Positions 42,623-52,045 of a DNA stretch of 56,955 nt are shown here, piece by piece. Source of the DNA: an uncultured Bermanella sp. (GTDB lineage: Bacteria; Pseudomonadota; Gammaproteobacteria; Pseudomonadales; Oceanobacteraceae); the NCBI GenBank assembly GCA_913058575.1, contig CAJXRF010000029.1, positions 1 through 56,955 of the forward strand, read 5' to 3'. Within the stretch, counting starts at the first letter, position 1; every line of letters begins with the position of its first letter. The position numbers and the translations under genes were made by a program. A model generated the notes under the pieces. It was given only the letters and a program-made list of their open reading frames with translations. It had not been told where the DNA came from and ran no database searches.

Positions 42623-43471
42623 TTATGGGGCTGAGTGGCTGTCTCCTTGTAAAGGAGAGAAGCAGTCCAAGTTTATTTGCACTCTTAATTCTAGCTGTTG
42701 CTGTGACAAAAGCTGCTTTTGCGTTTCAGGGCTTGAGCGCCAAGCGTGTGGCGTCATGTAAAGTAAATCCTGCGTGCTGCTGGGCTTGAGTTTTATGATG
42801 AAGTCCAGTTGTTGGCGTTGCACATGTTTAAAGTCATTTTTCATGACTTCAATGGCATCAAATTCAACAAACTTTGGCTCATCGTAAATGGCTTCTTTTA
42901 ATTGCTGTAAATGAAAAGCCCCGGCACTAGCAATCACCACATGGCCCTCTGGGTGACATAACTCTTTTAGTGAGTCAGGCATGATGCGATTAAATACGTT
43001 AGTAATGAGCTTCATGTTATTGGGTTCGAAAGGTGTTTTCTTACCATTGGCCACTAACCATTGGATGTCTTTGCTGCGCTTGCACGCGGCTTTGACGGCG
43101 TCTCGGCTAATATCTAGCCCGAATAGCGTGTGCTGAATTTGATGATCGCTGAGTGCTTCGTGTAGGCGTTGCGTATAATAGCCTTCGCCACAGCCCACAT
43201 CTAAAATGCCAACGTTTTCTTGTTGCCATAACAAATCAATGGCTAATTGGTTAATGGCATCGCTGATGCTTTGATAGTGGCCAGCATTTAAAAAGCGCGT
43301 GCGCGCTTGAACCATTTCATTATTATCGCCAGGCTGCTTACTTTTTTTAGCTTGGTTAAGAAGCAGGTTAAAATAACCTTGCTTGGCTTGATCAAAGCTG
43401 TGCTTGTTTTCGCAAAATAATTGTTTGTCTGAGCGCGTTAGTGGCTCAGAGCATACAGGGCAAATCAACAT
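42623..43471 (-). CDS. rlmA: 23S rRNA m1G745 methyltransferase RlmA
   Basis: Methylates G745 of 23S rRNA using SAM. The 282-residue protein starts with a zinc-ribbon (CPVCSEPL, then CENKHSFDQAKQGYFNLLL), typical of RlmA(I), and has the SAM motif LDVGCGEGYYT near residue 95. It lies 12 bp downstream of dapE on the same strand. Its start has only a weak ribosome-binding site, consistent with translation coupled to dapE. Confidence 0.93.
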   Translation of the reverse strand: MLICPVCSEPLTRSDKQLFCENKHSFDQAKQGYFNLLLNQAKKSKQPGDNNEMVQARTRFLNAGHYQSISDAINQLAIDLLWQQENVGILDVGCGEGYYTQRLHEALSDHQIQHTLFGLDISRDAVKAACKRSKDIQWLVANGKKTPFEPNNMKLITNVFNRIMPDSLKELCHPEGHVVIASAGAFHLQQLKEAIYDEPKFVEFDAIEVMKNDFKHVQRQQLDFIIKLKPSSTQDLLYMTPHAWRSSPETQKQLLSQQQLELRVQINLDCFSPLQGDSHSAP

Positions 43472-43483
43472 ATAAAATTACTA

Positions 43484-44620
43484 CTAATCAACTAACAGGT
43501 TTTCAAGGATGCGTTCGTATATCACGGTGAGCTGTTCTAAATCATTGACACTAACGTGTTCGTTTACTTGATGTATTGTGGCATTAATAGGGCCAAGCTC
43601 TAACACCTGTGCGCCTGTGGGGGCGATAAAACGGCCATCACTGGTGCCACCCGATGTGGAAAGCTCGGTGTTTATACCGGTGACGTCTTTAATGGCTTTA
43701 ACGGCCGCTTCCACTAAAGAGCCTTCGGCAGTGAGGAATGGGTGGCCGCTTAATTTCCAATCGATGTGATAATCAAAGCCGTATTTATCCATAATGGCGT
43801 GAGTGCGATCTTTTAATTCTTGTTCGGTTAACTCTGTGCTGAAACGAAAGTTAAAGACAATTTCAGCGGCCCCTGGAATCACATTGGTAGCACCTGTGCC
43901 ACCATTGAAATTACTGATTTGAAAAGTGGTGGCGGGGAAAAAGTCATTACCTTGGTCCCACTCTTCTTGGGTCATTTCCGTTAACGCTGGCATGGCAAGG
44001 TGAATAGGGTTTTTAGCGAGGTGAGGGTAGGCCACGTGCCCTTGTATGCCTTTAACCGTCATGACGGCACCTAATGATCCACGACGACCATTTTTAATAG
44101 TATCGCCACAAAGGGTGGTACTTGAAGGCTCACCGACGATGCACATTTGAATTTTTTCGTTACGTGCCTCTAGCGCTTCGATGACTTTAACCGTGCCGTT
44201 AATGGACGGACCTTCTTCATCGCTGGTAATGAGATAAGCAATGCTGCCTTTATGATTAGGGTGCTTTTTAACAAAACGTTCTGTGGCCACCATAAAAGCA
44301 GCAATAGAGCCTTTCATGTCGGCTGCACCTCGACCATGTAGCATGCCATCGACCACTTTGGCGGCAAACGGAGGGTGAGTCCACTCTTCTACTGGCCCTG
44401 TTGGCACAACGTCGGTGTGACCGGCAAAGCATACTAATGGGCCTGCTTGGCCTTTTCTTGCCCATAAGTTACGGACATCTTCAAATTGCATGGTTTCACA
44501 CTCGAAGCCTAATGGCTCAAGCATGTCGATCATCATGGGCTGACAATTTAAATCTTCAGGGGTTACTGAAGGTTGATTAATCAAAGCCTTGCTTAGGGCT
44601 AGAGTAGGGCTGTCGCTCAT
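43484..44620 (-). CDS. dapE: Succinyl-diaminopimelate desuccinylase
   Basis: Di-zinc M20-family enzyme that releases succinate from N-succinyl-LL-2,6-diaminopimelate in the lysine/peptidoglycan pathway. The 378-residue protein has the metal-ligand motifs [21 protein letters not shown] and [12 protein letters not shown], and the [12 protein letters not shown] segment near the C-terminus that binds substrate. The start overlaps the trmJ stop by 4 bp. It works downstream of DapD and DapC, whose genes occur in the same window at 48822 and 56427. Confidence 0.97.
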   Translation of the reverse strand: MSDSPTLALSKALINQPSVTPEDLNCQPMMIDMLEPLGFECETMQFEDVRNLWARKGQAGPLVCFAGHTDVVPTGPVEEWTHPPFAAKVVDGMLHGRGAADMKGSIAAFMVATERFVKKHPNHKGSIAYLITSDEEGPSINGTVKVIEALEARNEKIQMCIVGEPSSTTLCGDTIKNGRRGSLGAVMTVKGIQGHVAYPHLAKNPIHLAMPALTEMTQEEWDQGNDFFPATTFQISNFNGGTGATNVIPGAAEIVFNFRFSTELTEQELKDRTHAIMDKYGFDYHIDWKLSGHPFLTAEGSLVEAAVKAIKDVTGINTELSTSGGTSDGRFIAPTGAQVLELGPINATIHQVNEHVSVNDLEQLTVIYERILENLLVD

Positions 44621-45411
44621 GAGTGGTCTCTTGAAATGTTCGTTTTAGATTCACAAGCGCTTGTAGGCTCATGGCTTGAGTCGTTATCTGTTGGCGGATT
44701 TAGCTGATCGATGCCGCTTAAAATGCCGCGCAACATGTTTAATTCGATTTTTTCAGGTCTGGCACGATTAAAAAGGCGCTTTAAACGCAGCATAGCCTGA
44801 CCAGGGTGCGCTTTATTGATAAAGCCAATGCGGCTTAAACTGGACTCTAAATGTTCATAAAAGCCATTAAGCTCTTGAACTTTAGGGTAGGTGTTTTCAT
44901 TGTGATTAATGGGTTGGCGATGGCTCATAAAGCATTCATAGCAAATCACTTGAATGGCTGCGGCAATATTCAGCACTGGGTAATCTTCATTGCCAGGAAT
45001 ATCCATATGTAAATGGGCTTTGCGCAAATGTTTATTGTGTAGCCCCATGCGCTCAGGGCCAAACATAATGGCAACTTTACCGGAGTTGGCTTCTTCTACG
45101 ATCTGTGGTGCCGCATCGCGTACTTCTTTAATGGGCCAAGGGTGACTGCGAGTTCTGGCGCTGGTGGCCAGTACCAGTTGGCAATCTTCTATGGCTGCAT
45201 CAAGGGTTTGAACCACTCTGGCATTTTCAAGCACATCGGTGGCCCCAGCCGCCATGGCAGTGGCTTGATCGTGTGGATAGTCCACTGGGCTGACCAAGAC
45301 TAAATCACTTAACCCCATGGTTTTCATGGCGCGCGCAGCGGCGCCGATATTGCCAGGATGAAAGGTTTGAACCATGACAATTCGAATGTGGCTAAGGGGG
45401 CTAGAATTCAT
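44617..45411 (-). CDS. trmJ: tRNA Cm32/Um32 2'-O-methyltransferase TrmJ
   Basis: SPOUT-class SAM enzyme that methylates the 2'-OH of residue 32 in several tRNAs. The 264-residue protein begins [25 protein letters not shown], closely matching E. coli TrmJ, and has the SPOUT knot region GPERMGL and [13 protein letters not shown]. The C-terminal extension past about residue 165 is the part that recognises tRNA in TrmJ. Its stop overlaps the dapE start by 4 bp, so translation is probably coupled, and rlmA follows. It is divergent from fabR. Confidence 0.9.
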   Translation of the reverse strand: MNSSPLSHIRIVMVQTFHPGNIGAAARAMKTMGLSDLVLVSPVDYPHDQATAMAAGATDVLENARVVQTLDAAIEDCQLVLATSARTRSHPWPIKEVRDAAPQIVEEANSGKVAIMFGPERMGLHNKHLRKAHLHMDIPGNEDYPVLNIAAAIQVICYECFMSHRQPINHNENTYPKVQELNGFYEHLESSLSRIGFINKAHPGQAMLRLKRLFNRARPEKIELNMLRGILSGIDQLNPPTDNDSSHEPTSACESKTNISRDHS

Positions 45412-45614
45412 ACTGTAATAATACGCAGGGTCATATAAATAAAGGGCGTAATTCTAGCACAACTGCATTTTTGCCTCTATTGCTGGTGCCTTATATTTAG
45501 AATGGTATTGAAAAAAACACTCGATTCGACGGTTAGACGCGGCTGTATTAGAAGAGAGGGGCTTTCCCTTGTACAATACCTTCCAAACGATGGTCTGACA
45601 GGCATGGACAGTAA

Positions 45615-46232
45615 ATGAGTACTCGGGCAGAGCAAAAATTAAAAACGCGCCAAGCCATTATTGATGCGGCCTTAGAACTCAGTAAAGATAAGGGTTTTCC
45701 TGCACTTAGTTTACGTGAGGTGACTCGGGAAGCGGGCATTGCGCCAGCCACCTTTTATCGCCACTTTGTGGATATGGAAGATCTCGGTTTGGTGCTGGTG
45801 GATCAGGTGAGTTTAATTTTACGTCAGCTCATGCGTCAGGCTCGCCATAGGGTGAAAGTAAAAGGCTCTTTGGTGAGCACGTCTATTAATACCTTTATGG
45901 AATTTGTAGAAAGTTACCCCAATCTCATTCGCTTACTGACCACTGACGTGGCATCAGGACCTAAACCTTTTCGTGAATCCATTCAGCGGGAAATCCGCTT
46001 TTTCTCACAAGAATTGGTAGACGATTTAAGTGGGGCCACTCAAACGGCTACTCAACCGTTGGCCAATATACCCGAAGCGGCTGAAATGATGGTGTTACTG
46101 GTATTTCATCAAGGGGTGGCTTTTTTAGAGATGGATACCAGCAATCGTAAACAGTTAATCAATAAATTAAATATTGAGCTGCGCATGGTGCTGGCAGGCA
46201 GTCATGCTTTATACCTTGAAAACCAAAAATGA
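45615..46232 (+). CDS. fabR: TetR-family fatty-acid regulator FabR
   Basis: Repressor of unsaturated fatty-acid synthesis genes. The 205-residue protein has an N-terminal HTH (SLREVTREAGIAPATFYRHF, about residues 35-54) and the FabR-specific LVLVDQVSLILRQLMRQARHRVK segment, followed by TFMEFVESYPN and RESIQREIRFF. These closely match E. coli FabR along its whole length. The targets fabA/fabB are not in the window. It is divergent from trmJ; the 203-bp gap has no obvious FabR-type palindrome. Confidence 0.9.
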   Translation: MSTRAEQKLKTRQAIIDAALELSKDKGFPALSLREVTREAGIAPATFYRHFVDMEDLGLVLVDQVSLILRQLMRQARHRVKVKGSLVSTSINTFMEFVESYPNLIRLLTTDVASGPKPFRESIQREIRFFSQELVDDLSGATQTATQPLANIPEAAEMMVLLVFHQGVAFLEMDTSNRKQLINKLNIELRMVLAGSHALYLENQK

Positions 46233-46256
46233 AAACCACAATAAAATCTGTTTTTT

Positions 46257-46907
46257 TTATAACGCCAATGCTTTTTCCCTTTCTAAATCATTAACCACGC
46301 GCCATTGCGCGCCACTGGTTTCAATGCGATTCTGCCAGTAATCTAGGCGCTTCATGTATTGTTGTGGGTCGCGATTATCTGAGTTTAATTTTGTGACATT
46401 AAGGGCAATCACTTCATAGCCGCTTAAAGTTAAATCAAAGTTCCGGTTATACCCTTTTGGAAGTTCTTCTTTTAAGTCGCTAAATATCATGACAATTTTT
46501 CTTGAAGCGCTGGTTTCATCTAGATACTCACTGGCTTGTAAAAGCCCGCCGTTAATGTCTGTGTAGGCACTGCTTTTAATGGTCTCAATGAAATGAGCAA
46601 TGGCTTGGGCAAAAATGCGCTTTTGCTCATTGGCTTGGCTTGGGCGGTGATCAAAGGTGACTTTTGCCACTATGTCTTTTTCAGAAAAACTGCCGCTATC
46701 AATACGGGCGACTGCAAAGCTATCACCGGGCCCGAGGTTCGCAAGGTAATAATGAATAATTTGTTGTGCTTTTTTTAGCTCCTTTGTATAGGTGCCAGAA
46801 GTGTCTAATAGTAAATACAAACCAGTGGCGGGTTTTTTTTCTGTACAGCCAGATAAAACCAAGCAGCTTAGTATCACTAATAGGCTGACTTTATATACGC
46901 GTGCCAT
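46257..46907 (-). CDS. VWA-domain lipoprotein
   Basis: A 216-residue protein with a lipoprotein signal peptide (hydrophobic residues 6-20, lipobox LSGC, lipidated Cys21). The rest is a von Willebrand A domain: MIDAS motif DTSGT at residues 35-39, conserved Thr116-Asp117 (TDINGG) and FSD at 142-144. The usual fifth MIDAS residue Ser is Thr here, a conservative change. It would sit on the periplasmic side of a membrane and bind a partner through a metal ion. AAGGAGG lies six bases upstream of the ATG, inside the end of the gene at 46909, with one base between the two genes. Function is not known to me. Confidence 0.8.
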   Translation of the reverse strand: MARVYKVSLLVILSCLVLSGCTEKKPATGLYLLLDTSGTYTKELKKAQQIIHYYLANLGPGDSFAVARIDSGSFSEKDIVAKVTFDHRPSQANEQKRIFAQAIAHFIETIKSSAYTDINGGLLQASEYLDETSASRKIVMIFSDLKEELPKGYNRNFDLTLSGYEVIALNVTKLNSDNRDPQQYMKRLDYWQNRIETSGAQWRVVNDLEREKALAL

Positions 46908-46908
46908 G

Positions 46909-48423
46909 TTATGCCTCCTTGTCTTTTGAGGAAGACTCTATTAACGCGGGATCTTGGGTGACGTCTTGATTTTCTAAAGCAATCGTGGGTTCGTTTGTAT
47001 GGTCGTCTTTTATGGCTTTTTTAATGGGGCGGTTTTCAATTAAGTGTTCAATCCAAATAGGTGGAAAGTCGATAATGTCGTAAACGTTTTTAAAACTGTG
47101 ATTTAATTGTTTTAGCAATGTGGCAAGGTTGCGTAGCAAGGTACTGAGTACTAGGCAAATTTGCACCATTAAATTGCCAAGCAAATGTCGGCCGGTGTGC
47201 ACTAAGGATTCAAAGGGAATGGCCACAAACATTAATATCAAGGGTAAAATAAAGCCCAGTGTCATCTGACCGATCAATGGGATATTGCTATGGGGCTGAG
47301 CGGCGATACTACTGGCCGCTTCTTCTCCGCCCACTAAAAAACTGGTGAGCATGGCTTTATCGCTCATCATGACTTCGCGCATATAAGCCAGTCCAGCTTC
47401 TACGCCGCAAAGGGCTAATAGAAAGGTAATGCATACCCAAGCCCAAATCATGCGCTTTTTGTCTTCCATAAAATGAATAACAGGGAATAAGCGGGTAATG
47501 CCGATGGATTCCATGAAGAATAATCCCACGGTAATTTCCAGCATAATAATTACTGCAGCCCCTATATCAGCCACGTTAAATCCTGCTATTTGAGAGGTTG
47601 ATGGCATTAATTCACTCATAGGCAGGGCAATTAAATTGTAATTTACAAAGGCCCCAAAGCTGGCAATGCCCATTACAATTAAAGAGATAAAAAACTGAGT
47701 GGTGTTGGAAGACTTAAGTAGGTTTTCAGCTTTGTCAGTACCCTGCATGAGGTTTTCAAAGCGCTCAATTTGATGGTCCATTTTATTGGCTTGTTTAATT
47801 AGGTGATGCCATTCATTGCCCACTTCAGTGAGTTTATGGTGCAGGCGACGCCAATGATTCATGGCACTTTTTAATAGTGTGTGACGTTTTTCTATGTCAC
47901 CACGGTACACTTTCATCACTTCATTTTGCTGTTTATGAAACGCTTCATATATGGCTTGCAACAGTTTTCCCACCACAGCATCATTTTTAGTACTGTCTTT
48001 TAATTTTGAGATAGACTCAACCGCTTCTGTCCATTCCGGCAATGGGCTGGGTACTTGGGAAGTTTGCAAAAGCTTATCTTCCATGCTGGTAATATTTTCT
48101 TCTATGTTTCTCTGAACGGTGGGGTAACGGCTTAAGTCTTTTTCAACCAATTTAGCGAGGCGAATAAATTGCCTTTCTAATTCCCGCTCAGCTTGTTGTT
48201 GGCCATGCTCTAATAGAACATCTCGGTTACGAATAGACATATGTTTGGAGGTGTTTAAGAGAGCCTTGCTAAGCAGTCTTAAATTTTGAACAACCAGCTG
48301 GGTTAGGTTATCCAGCAATTGGTGAGCACTGTGGCGAATAAAGTACAACACCAGCGTTAATAATAAATACGCCAGTATCCAGCTTAACACTGGCTGGCCC
48401 GGAATTAATTGCGATATGGGCAT
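46909..48423 (-). CDS. Large coiled-coil inner-membrane protein of unknown function
   Basis: A 504-residue protein with a membrane helix at about residues 11-29, a long helical cytoplasmic or periplasmic stretch (about 30-240, heptad-like, with RELERQFIRLAKLVEKDL), and then four or five membrane helices at about 243-265, 283-304, 325-347, 382-405 and perhaps 415-432. The C-terminal 70 residues are hydrophilic. AGGA lies seven bases before the ATG. Its stop is one base from the VWA-lipoprotein start, so they form a tight operon. I do not recognise the family. Confidence 0.8.
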   Translation of the reverse strand: MPISQLIPGQPVLSWILAYLLLTLVLYFIRHSAHQLLDNLTQLVVQNLRLLSKALLNTSKHMSIRNRDVLLEHGQQQAERELERQFIRLAKLVEKDLSRYPTVQRNIEENITSMEDKLLQTSQVPSPLPEWTEAVESISKLKDSTKNDAVVGKLLQAIYEAFHKQQNEVMKVYRGDIEKRHTLLKSAMNHWRRLHHKLTEVGNEWHHLIKQANKMDHQIERFENLMQGTDKAENLLKSSNTTQFFISLIVMGIASFGAFVNYNLIALPMSELMPSTSQIAGFNVADIGAAVIIMLEITVGLFFMESIGITRLFPVIHFMEDKKRMIWAWVCITFLLALCGVEAGLAYMREVMMSDKAMLTSFLVGGEEAASSIAAQPHSNIPLIGQMTLGFILPLILMFVAIPFESLVHTGRHLLGNLMVQICLVLSTLLRNLATLLKQLNHSFKNVYDIIDFPPIWIEHLIENRPIKKAIKDDHTNEPTIALENQDVTQDPALIESSSKDKEA

Positions 48424-48438
48424 GGGTTGTCCTGATGA

Positions 48439-48455
48439 TTGAATTGCGAATTCAA
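48439..48455. promoter_or_regulatory. Small dyad next to the coiled-coil gene start
   Basis: Positions 48439-48445 and 48449-48455 form a perfect 7-bp inverted repeat with a 3-nt centre, starting 15 bp upstream of the ATG of the coiled-coil membrane gene and next to its ribosome-binding site. It could be an operator or an mRNA hairpin near the ribosome-binding site. Confidence 0.35.
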
Positions 48456-48769
48456 AGCACTACTATGCCTTATTGTAGACGATTAGAATGTGACGCTTTT
48501 CCACAACCCTTAGCTTTTATTGGATATAACCAACTAAAAAAATATTTTGTGATGTAAGTGTTTGAAATAATTGTGGAATATTAATTTGAGAGAAATTGTA
48601 AAAATAAAGAATGACGAATTTTGGCTACTTATATTGTCAGTTTCTTTCTGGGCATAAATATAAACGCATGTTTCAGGGGGCACAAGCGAGTCAATTATCT
48701 TTTGATGTATCGAGGCGTCCTGAAGTATTTATTTCTTGTAACCCCCTTAAGGGCAGAAGTAACAGGCAC

Positions 48770-48797
48770 AAAAAAAGGGCAGAATAACCTGCCCTTT
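48770..48797 (-). terminator. Terminator after dapD
   Basis: Positions 48774-48782 and 48789-48797 form a perfect 9-bp stem with a 6-nt loop, and on the minus strand seven T residues follow (48770-48776, including the stem foot). It is a strong intrinsic terminator about 25 bp beyond the dapD stop. Confidence 0.9.
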
Positions 48798-48821
48798 GTC
48801 AGTGCTTACTAATTGTCGATA

Positions 48822-49835
48822 TTAGTTGTTGGCGTGTAGCTCATGGTTAAGTTCAATGGCGGTTTTATTGGTAACGCACTGCACCGCGCCACCAATTGAA
48901 TCGCGACGGAACAATAGATCAGGCTTACCGGCCAAGTCACGGGCTTTAACCACTTCTACCACGTTCTTTTGATCGTCCAAAACCTGAACCTTAGTACCGG
49001 CGGTAATGTACAAGCCAGACTCCACAGTACAACGGTCACCTAGTGGAATACCGATACCAGCGTTAGCGCCAATTAAAGAATTCTCACCCACAGAAATAAT
49101 GATGTTACCACCACCTGACAGTGTACCCATGGTAGAGCAACCACCGCCTAAATCAGAACCTTTGCCGACCATTACGCCCGCAGAAATTCGGCCTTCAACC
49201 ATAGAGGTGCCTTCAGTACCGGCATTAAAGTTAATAAAACCTTCATGCATGATGGTCGTGCCTTCGCCTACGTAAGCCCCTAAACGAACACGTGAAGTGT
49301 CTGCGATGCGAACGCCACTTGGTACAACGTAGTCAGTCATTTTAGGGAATTTATCAACACTGAAGACTTCTAGTACTTCGCCGTTTAAGCGAGCAGACAG
49401 TTGAGCGTCGCCTAATTCATTCATGTCGATGGCGCCTTTGCTGGTCCAAGCCACGTTTGGCAGTAAACCAAACATGCCTGACAAATCAATGCCATGGGGC
49501 TTCACAAAACGGTGCGAGATCAATTGTAGCTTTAAATACACTTCAGGAGTGCTGGTGCTTTGCTCATCACTCTCTAATACCACTAAAACAGTGGGGGCAG
49601 AAGATGTGGTCAATGCTTTGGCTAATTCAGCTTGCTCACCAGATAACTGGGCAGTAAGCGCTTCTAGTTTAGCGCTATCCAGTTCAATGGCTTGGTTGCC
49701 ACCTTGGTAACCGGCGGCTTTTGCTGCGTTGATTAAGTCAGTAGAAGGTTGAAAAACAGGCTTTTGGTAGAAAACTTCTAACCATTCGTTGCTTTTGTTT
49801 TGTGTGCCTACGCCTAGTGCAAATGCTAATGCCAT
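48822..49835 (-). CDS. dapD: Tetrahydrodipicolinate N-succinyltransferase
   Basis: Transfers succinyl from succinyl-CoA to tetrahydrodipicolinate in the lysine/peptidoglycan pathway. The 337-residue protein is the long form found in Pseudomonas and relatives, rather than the 274-residue E. coli form. The C-terminal half is a left-handed beta-helix of hexapeptide repeats (about residues 180-290, including GAYVGEGTTIMHEGFINFNA and SDLGGGCSTMGTLSGG). It is followed by a strong terminator. In Pseudomonas dapD is near dapC with a Spx/ArsC-like gene between them; here the Spx/ArsC-like gene follows upstream, but the dapC is pushed about 6 kb away. Confidence 0.96.
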   Translation of the reverse strand: MALAFALGVGTQNKSNEWLEVFYQKPVFQPSTDLINAAKAAGYQGGNQAIELDSAKLEALTAQLSGEQAELAKALTTSSAPTVLVVLESDEQSTSTPEVYLKLQLISHRFVKPHGIDLSGMFGLLPNVAWTSKGAIDMNELGDAQLSARLNGEVLEVFSVDKFPKMTDYVVPSGVRIADTSRVRLGAYVGEGTTIMHEGFINFNAGTEGTSMVEGRISAGVMVGKGSDLGGGCSTMGTLSGGGNIIISVGENSLIGANAGIGIPLGDRCTVESGLYITAGTKVQVLDDQKNVVEVVKARDLAGKPDLLFRRDSIGGAVQCVTNKTAIELNHELHANN

Positions 49836-49895
49836 GTTTAATTCCTATTGTTGGATGCTAAATAAAATTTTATGGATGTACGTGAATTGATGAGG

Positions 49896-50234
49896 CTAAA
49901 CGAAATCCTGATACTGTTCGGCTTTAAAGCCTAATAAATACTCAGAGCCTTTTTCAAGAATGGGTCGCTTGATGATGCTAGGGTTGTCTAGCATAACGGC
50001 TATGGCACTGGCTTCATCTAAATTGTCTTTAATGGCGTCATCAAGTTTGCGATAGGTGGTGCCCCGTTTATTAACGAGAGATTCCCAGCCTATATTGGCC
50101 ACTAGCTGTTTTAACAGGTCAGCGCTTAGGCCATCTTTTTTGTAATCGTGAAACTCAACGTCTAGTTGATTGTCTGCCAACCATTTAATGGCTTTTTTCA
50201 TGGTATCGCAGTTTTTTATACCGTAGATCTTCAT
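49896..50234 (-). CDS. Spx/ArsC-like reductase (YffB family)
   Basis: A 112-residue thioredoxin-fold protein with the N-terminal segment YGIKNCDTMKKAIKWL; Cys9 is the catalytic cysteine. This is the YffB/Spx-related group, usually annotated ArsC-family; true arsenate reduction is doubtful, and glutathione-dependent thiol chemistry is likely. The conserved NKRGTTYRKL and PSIIKRPILE segments are characteristic. It lies 60 bp upstream of dapD on the same strand, an arrangement shared with Pseudomonas. Confidence 0.9.
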   Translation of the reverse strand: MKIYGIKNCDTMKKAIKWLADNQLDVEFHDYKKDGLSADLLKQLVANIGWESLVNKRGTTYRKLDDAIKDNLDEASAIAVMLDNPSIIKRPILEKGSEYLLGFKAEQYQDFV

Positions 50235-50357
50235 ACGCTGATTTTCGACTTGCTAGGGTGAAAAAATAGAGGCGAATTAAAGCATATTAAAGGGGGTATT
50301 TCAGCCCCTAAACCAAGGAATTCGTAGTTGTAACAATCCTTTAAACCCTTATGAAAA

Positions 50358-51288
50358 TTAGGTCTTCATGCTGGCGGCCAGTTCGTTCATGACCAGTTGA
50401 CGAAACCATACCTGCTCTGCGGGTAGGTGTTGGCGCTGATGCCAGATGAATTTCATGCTGAACTTGGGGGCGGCCAGTTCTTTTGGAATCTCAATTGTGG
50501 TTAACCCCATTTGCTCGTAAAGCTCGTTAGCCGGCCCTTTAGCCCCTAATAAGACATAATTAGTGTGCTCTAAACTTTGCAAAGCACAATTAGGGTTATG
50601 GGTTTCAAGCACAATTTTACGTTCTCGGCCCAATGCGGCGAGAATTTGCATCATCTTTTTGATGGTGTTCATTGAATTCAGGAATGATGACTTTAATAAA
50701 CGAGTAGCTTAGGAAATCATTCAGGGAAATCTGCCTTTTTTGAGCAAGAGGGTGCCCTTTTCGCACCACTGCACAGACTTGAATGTCGGCCAGTTTAAGC
50801 TGGTAGAAATTTGCTCGGCTCACTTCAACCACGTTAAAGGCTAAATCTAGCTGCCCTTGGGTGAATTCATCAAAGGACTCTCGAGCCCAAGGTTTGAGTT
50901 GAATTTTTACATGCGGGGGCTTGCTTAGGGTGGGCAATAGCCCAGGAATAACACGGTTGGCAGCATTGTCTAGCATAGATATACGAAAGGTACGGGTGCA
51001 GTGGGCTGGCTTAAATTTAATGGGTGTAAGCAAACTATCCAGTTTCTCTAAGGCATCATTTAAGGTTTTTTTTAGCATGATGGCTTTATCGGTTGGCTGA
51101 ATGCCATGACTGGTGCGAATAAAAAGCTCTTCTTTGAATACGTCTTTAAGCTTTGCCAGCATTTTACTCATGGCAGATTGGGTAACCTGCATACGTTGAG
51201 CTGCACGCGATACGTTTTCCTCCGCTAATAACACTTTAAAGGCCACGAGAAGTTTGATGTCGTACTGAGCCAGTTGCTCTAGCTTCAT
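50358..51288 (-). pseudogene. LysR-family transcriptional regulator, frameshifted
   Basis: The N-terminal frame (51288 down to 50617) holds a LysR HTH (VSRAAQRMQVTQSAMSKMLAKLK, residues 26-48) and most of the effector domain to about IPEFN, then turns into a short non-LysR tail. The other frame (50672 down to 50358) supplies the missing C-terminal part, starting around NTIKKMMQILAALGRE and including VLLGAKGPANELYEQMGL. Joining the two needs a shift of +1 on the transcript near 50660-50690 (one inserted base or two deleted). Joined, the protein would be about 310 residues, the normal LysR length. So it is either a decaying regulator or a sequence error. The gene is divergent from a DUF3060 lipoprotein gene. 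Confidence 0.8.
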
Positions 51289-51413
51289 AATGCTTATTGG
51301 CCGCTGGGATTATTAGGTATTCCTATTTAGACTATTAGTTGAAGGATTTATGATCTATGGGAATATTGGTCGTCACAGCAATCTTGCAAGCTTTTATATC
51401 AAGGCTTCTATCT

Positions 51414-51851
51414 ATGAAATACCCCGTATTATCTATATTGGCATTCAGTTTATTGGTACAAGGCTGTGTGATTGCTACTGGCTCAGGCAGCGATGAGAGT
51501 GAAGAGCTAATTTTTGATGAACCGTCTAAAGAGGAAATGATTGATTCAAAGAATAAATACAAGCTTTCGTTAATGGGCAGCAGCAATAAAATTACTTTGC
51601 AGGGAAATATTCATGAGTTGTTTATTAGCGGCAGTCACAATTATGTGGTCATTGAAGAAGATACTTATTTGGAAAGCCTTATTATTACGGGGCTTCATAA
51701 TATTGTTGTGCAGGAAGATGATTTAAAAACCCTTATTGAAGTCATTGAAATTGTAGGTGACAACAATTTCGTAGACGTGTCGCAATATAATGAGTTAGTT
51801 GACGCGGGCTCTGATAACCAAATTTTAATAACTGACTCTAATGCGTTATAG
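51414..51851 (+). CDS. DUF3060-type repeat lipoprotein
   Basis: A 145-residue predicted lipoprotein: hydrophobic residues 5-16, lipobox LVQGC with Cys18. After an acidic linker (SDESEELIFDEPSKEE) come five short repeats of the form G-x-x-N-x-[IV], at residues 55, 73, 93, 115 and 132, with about 20 residues per unit. This is the pattern of DUF3060 proteins and implies a small beta-solenoid. The frame is open upstream to 51357, but the ATG at 51414 places the signal peptide at the N-terminus. Function unknown. It lies between the LysR gene (divergent) and the RND pump genes (same direction). Confidence 0.75.
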   Translation: MKYPVLSILAFSLLVQGCVIATGSGSDESEELIFDEPSKEEMIDSKNKYKLSLMGSSNKITLQGNIHELFISGSHNYVVIEEDTYLESLIITGLHNIVVQEDDLKTLIEVIEIVGDNNFVDVSQYNELVDAGSDNQILITDSNAL

Positions 51852-52045
51852 CGTAAAAATGGGTGCCTTTTAGTAAATTCATGCCATTCATATGGAACCG
51901 TTCGCCTGAGCTTTATCAACGCGAGCTTAGTGTTTAAGCTACACTGATTAAATTTAGTGATTGATTGTTTTTAAATACGTTACCTACTTATTAGAAGATT
52001 AAAAAAACTATTCAAATATAGACTATTTTCACCTAATTATTACAA

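Larger units (their letters stand above)
48424..48821. other. Intergenic region between dapD and the coiled-coil membrane gene
   Basis: About 398 bp. It contains the dapD terminator (48770-48797) and, close to the coiled-coil gene, the dyad at 48439-48455. A 63-codon plus-strand frame at 48621-48812 is not believed: it lacks a ribosome-binding site and runs through the terminator. The AT-rich part 48530-48620 should contain the promoter of the minus-strand operon. Confidence 0.55.

Noticed and set aside
48621-48812. 63-codon plus-strand frame upstream of dapD's terminator
   Set aside because: No ribosome-binding site; composition not protein-like; it runs through the dapD terminator. Treated as chance.
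49896-50234. True arsenate reductase (ars operon)
   Set aside because: No arsR, arsB or acr3 nearby; the protein belongs to the YffB/Spx-like group next to dapD.
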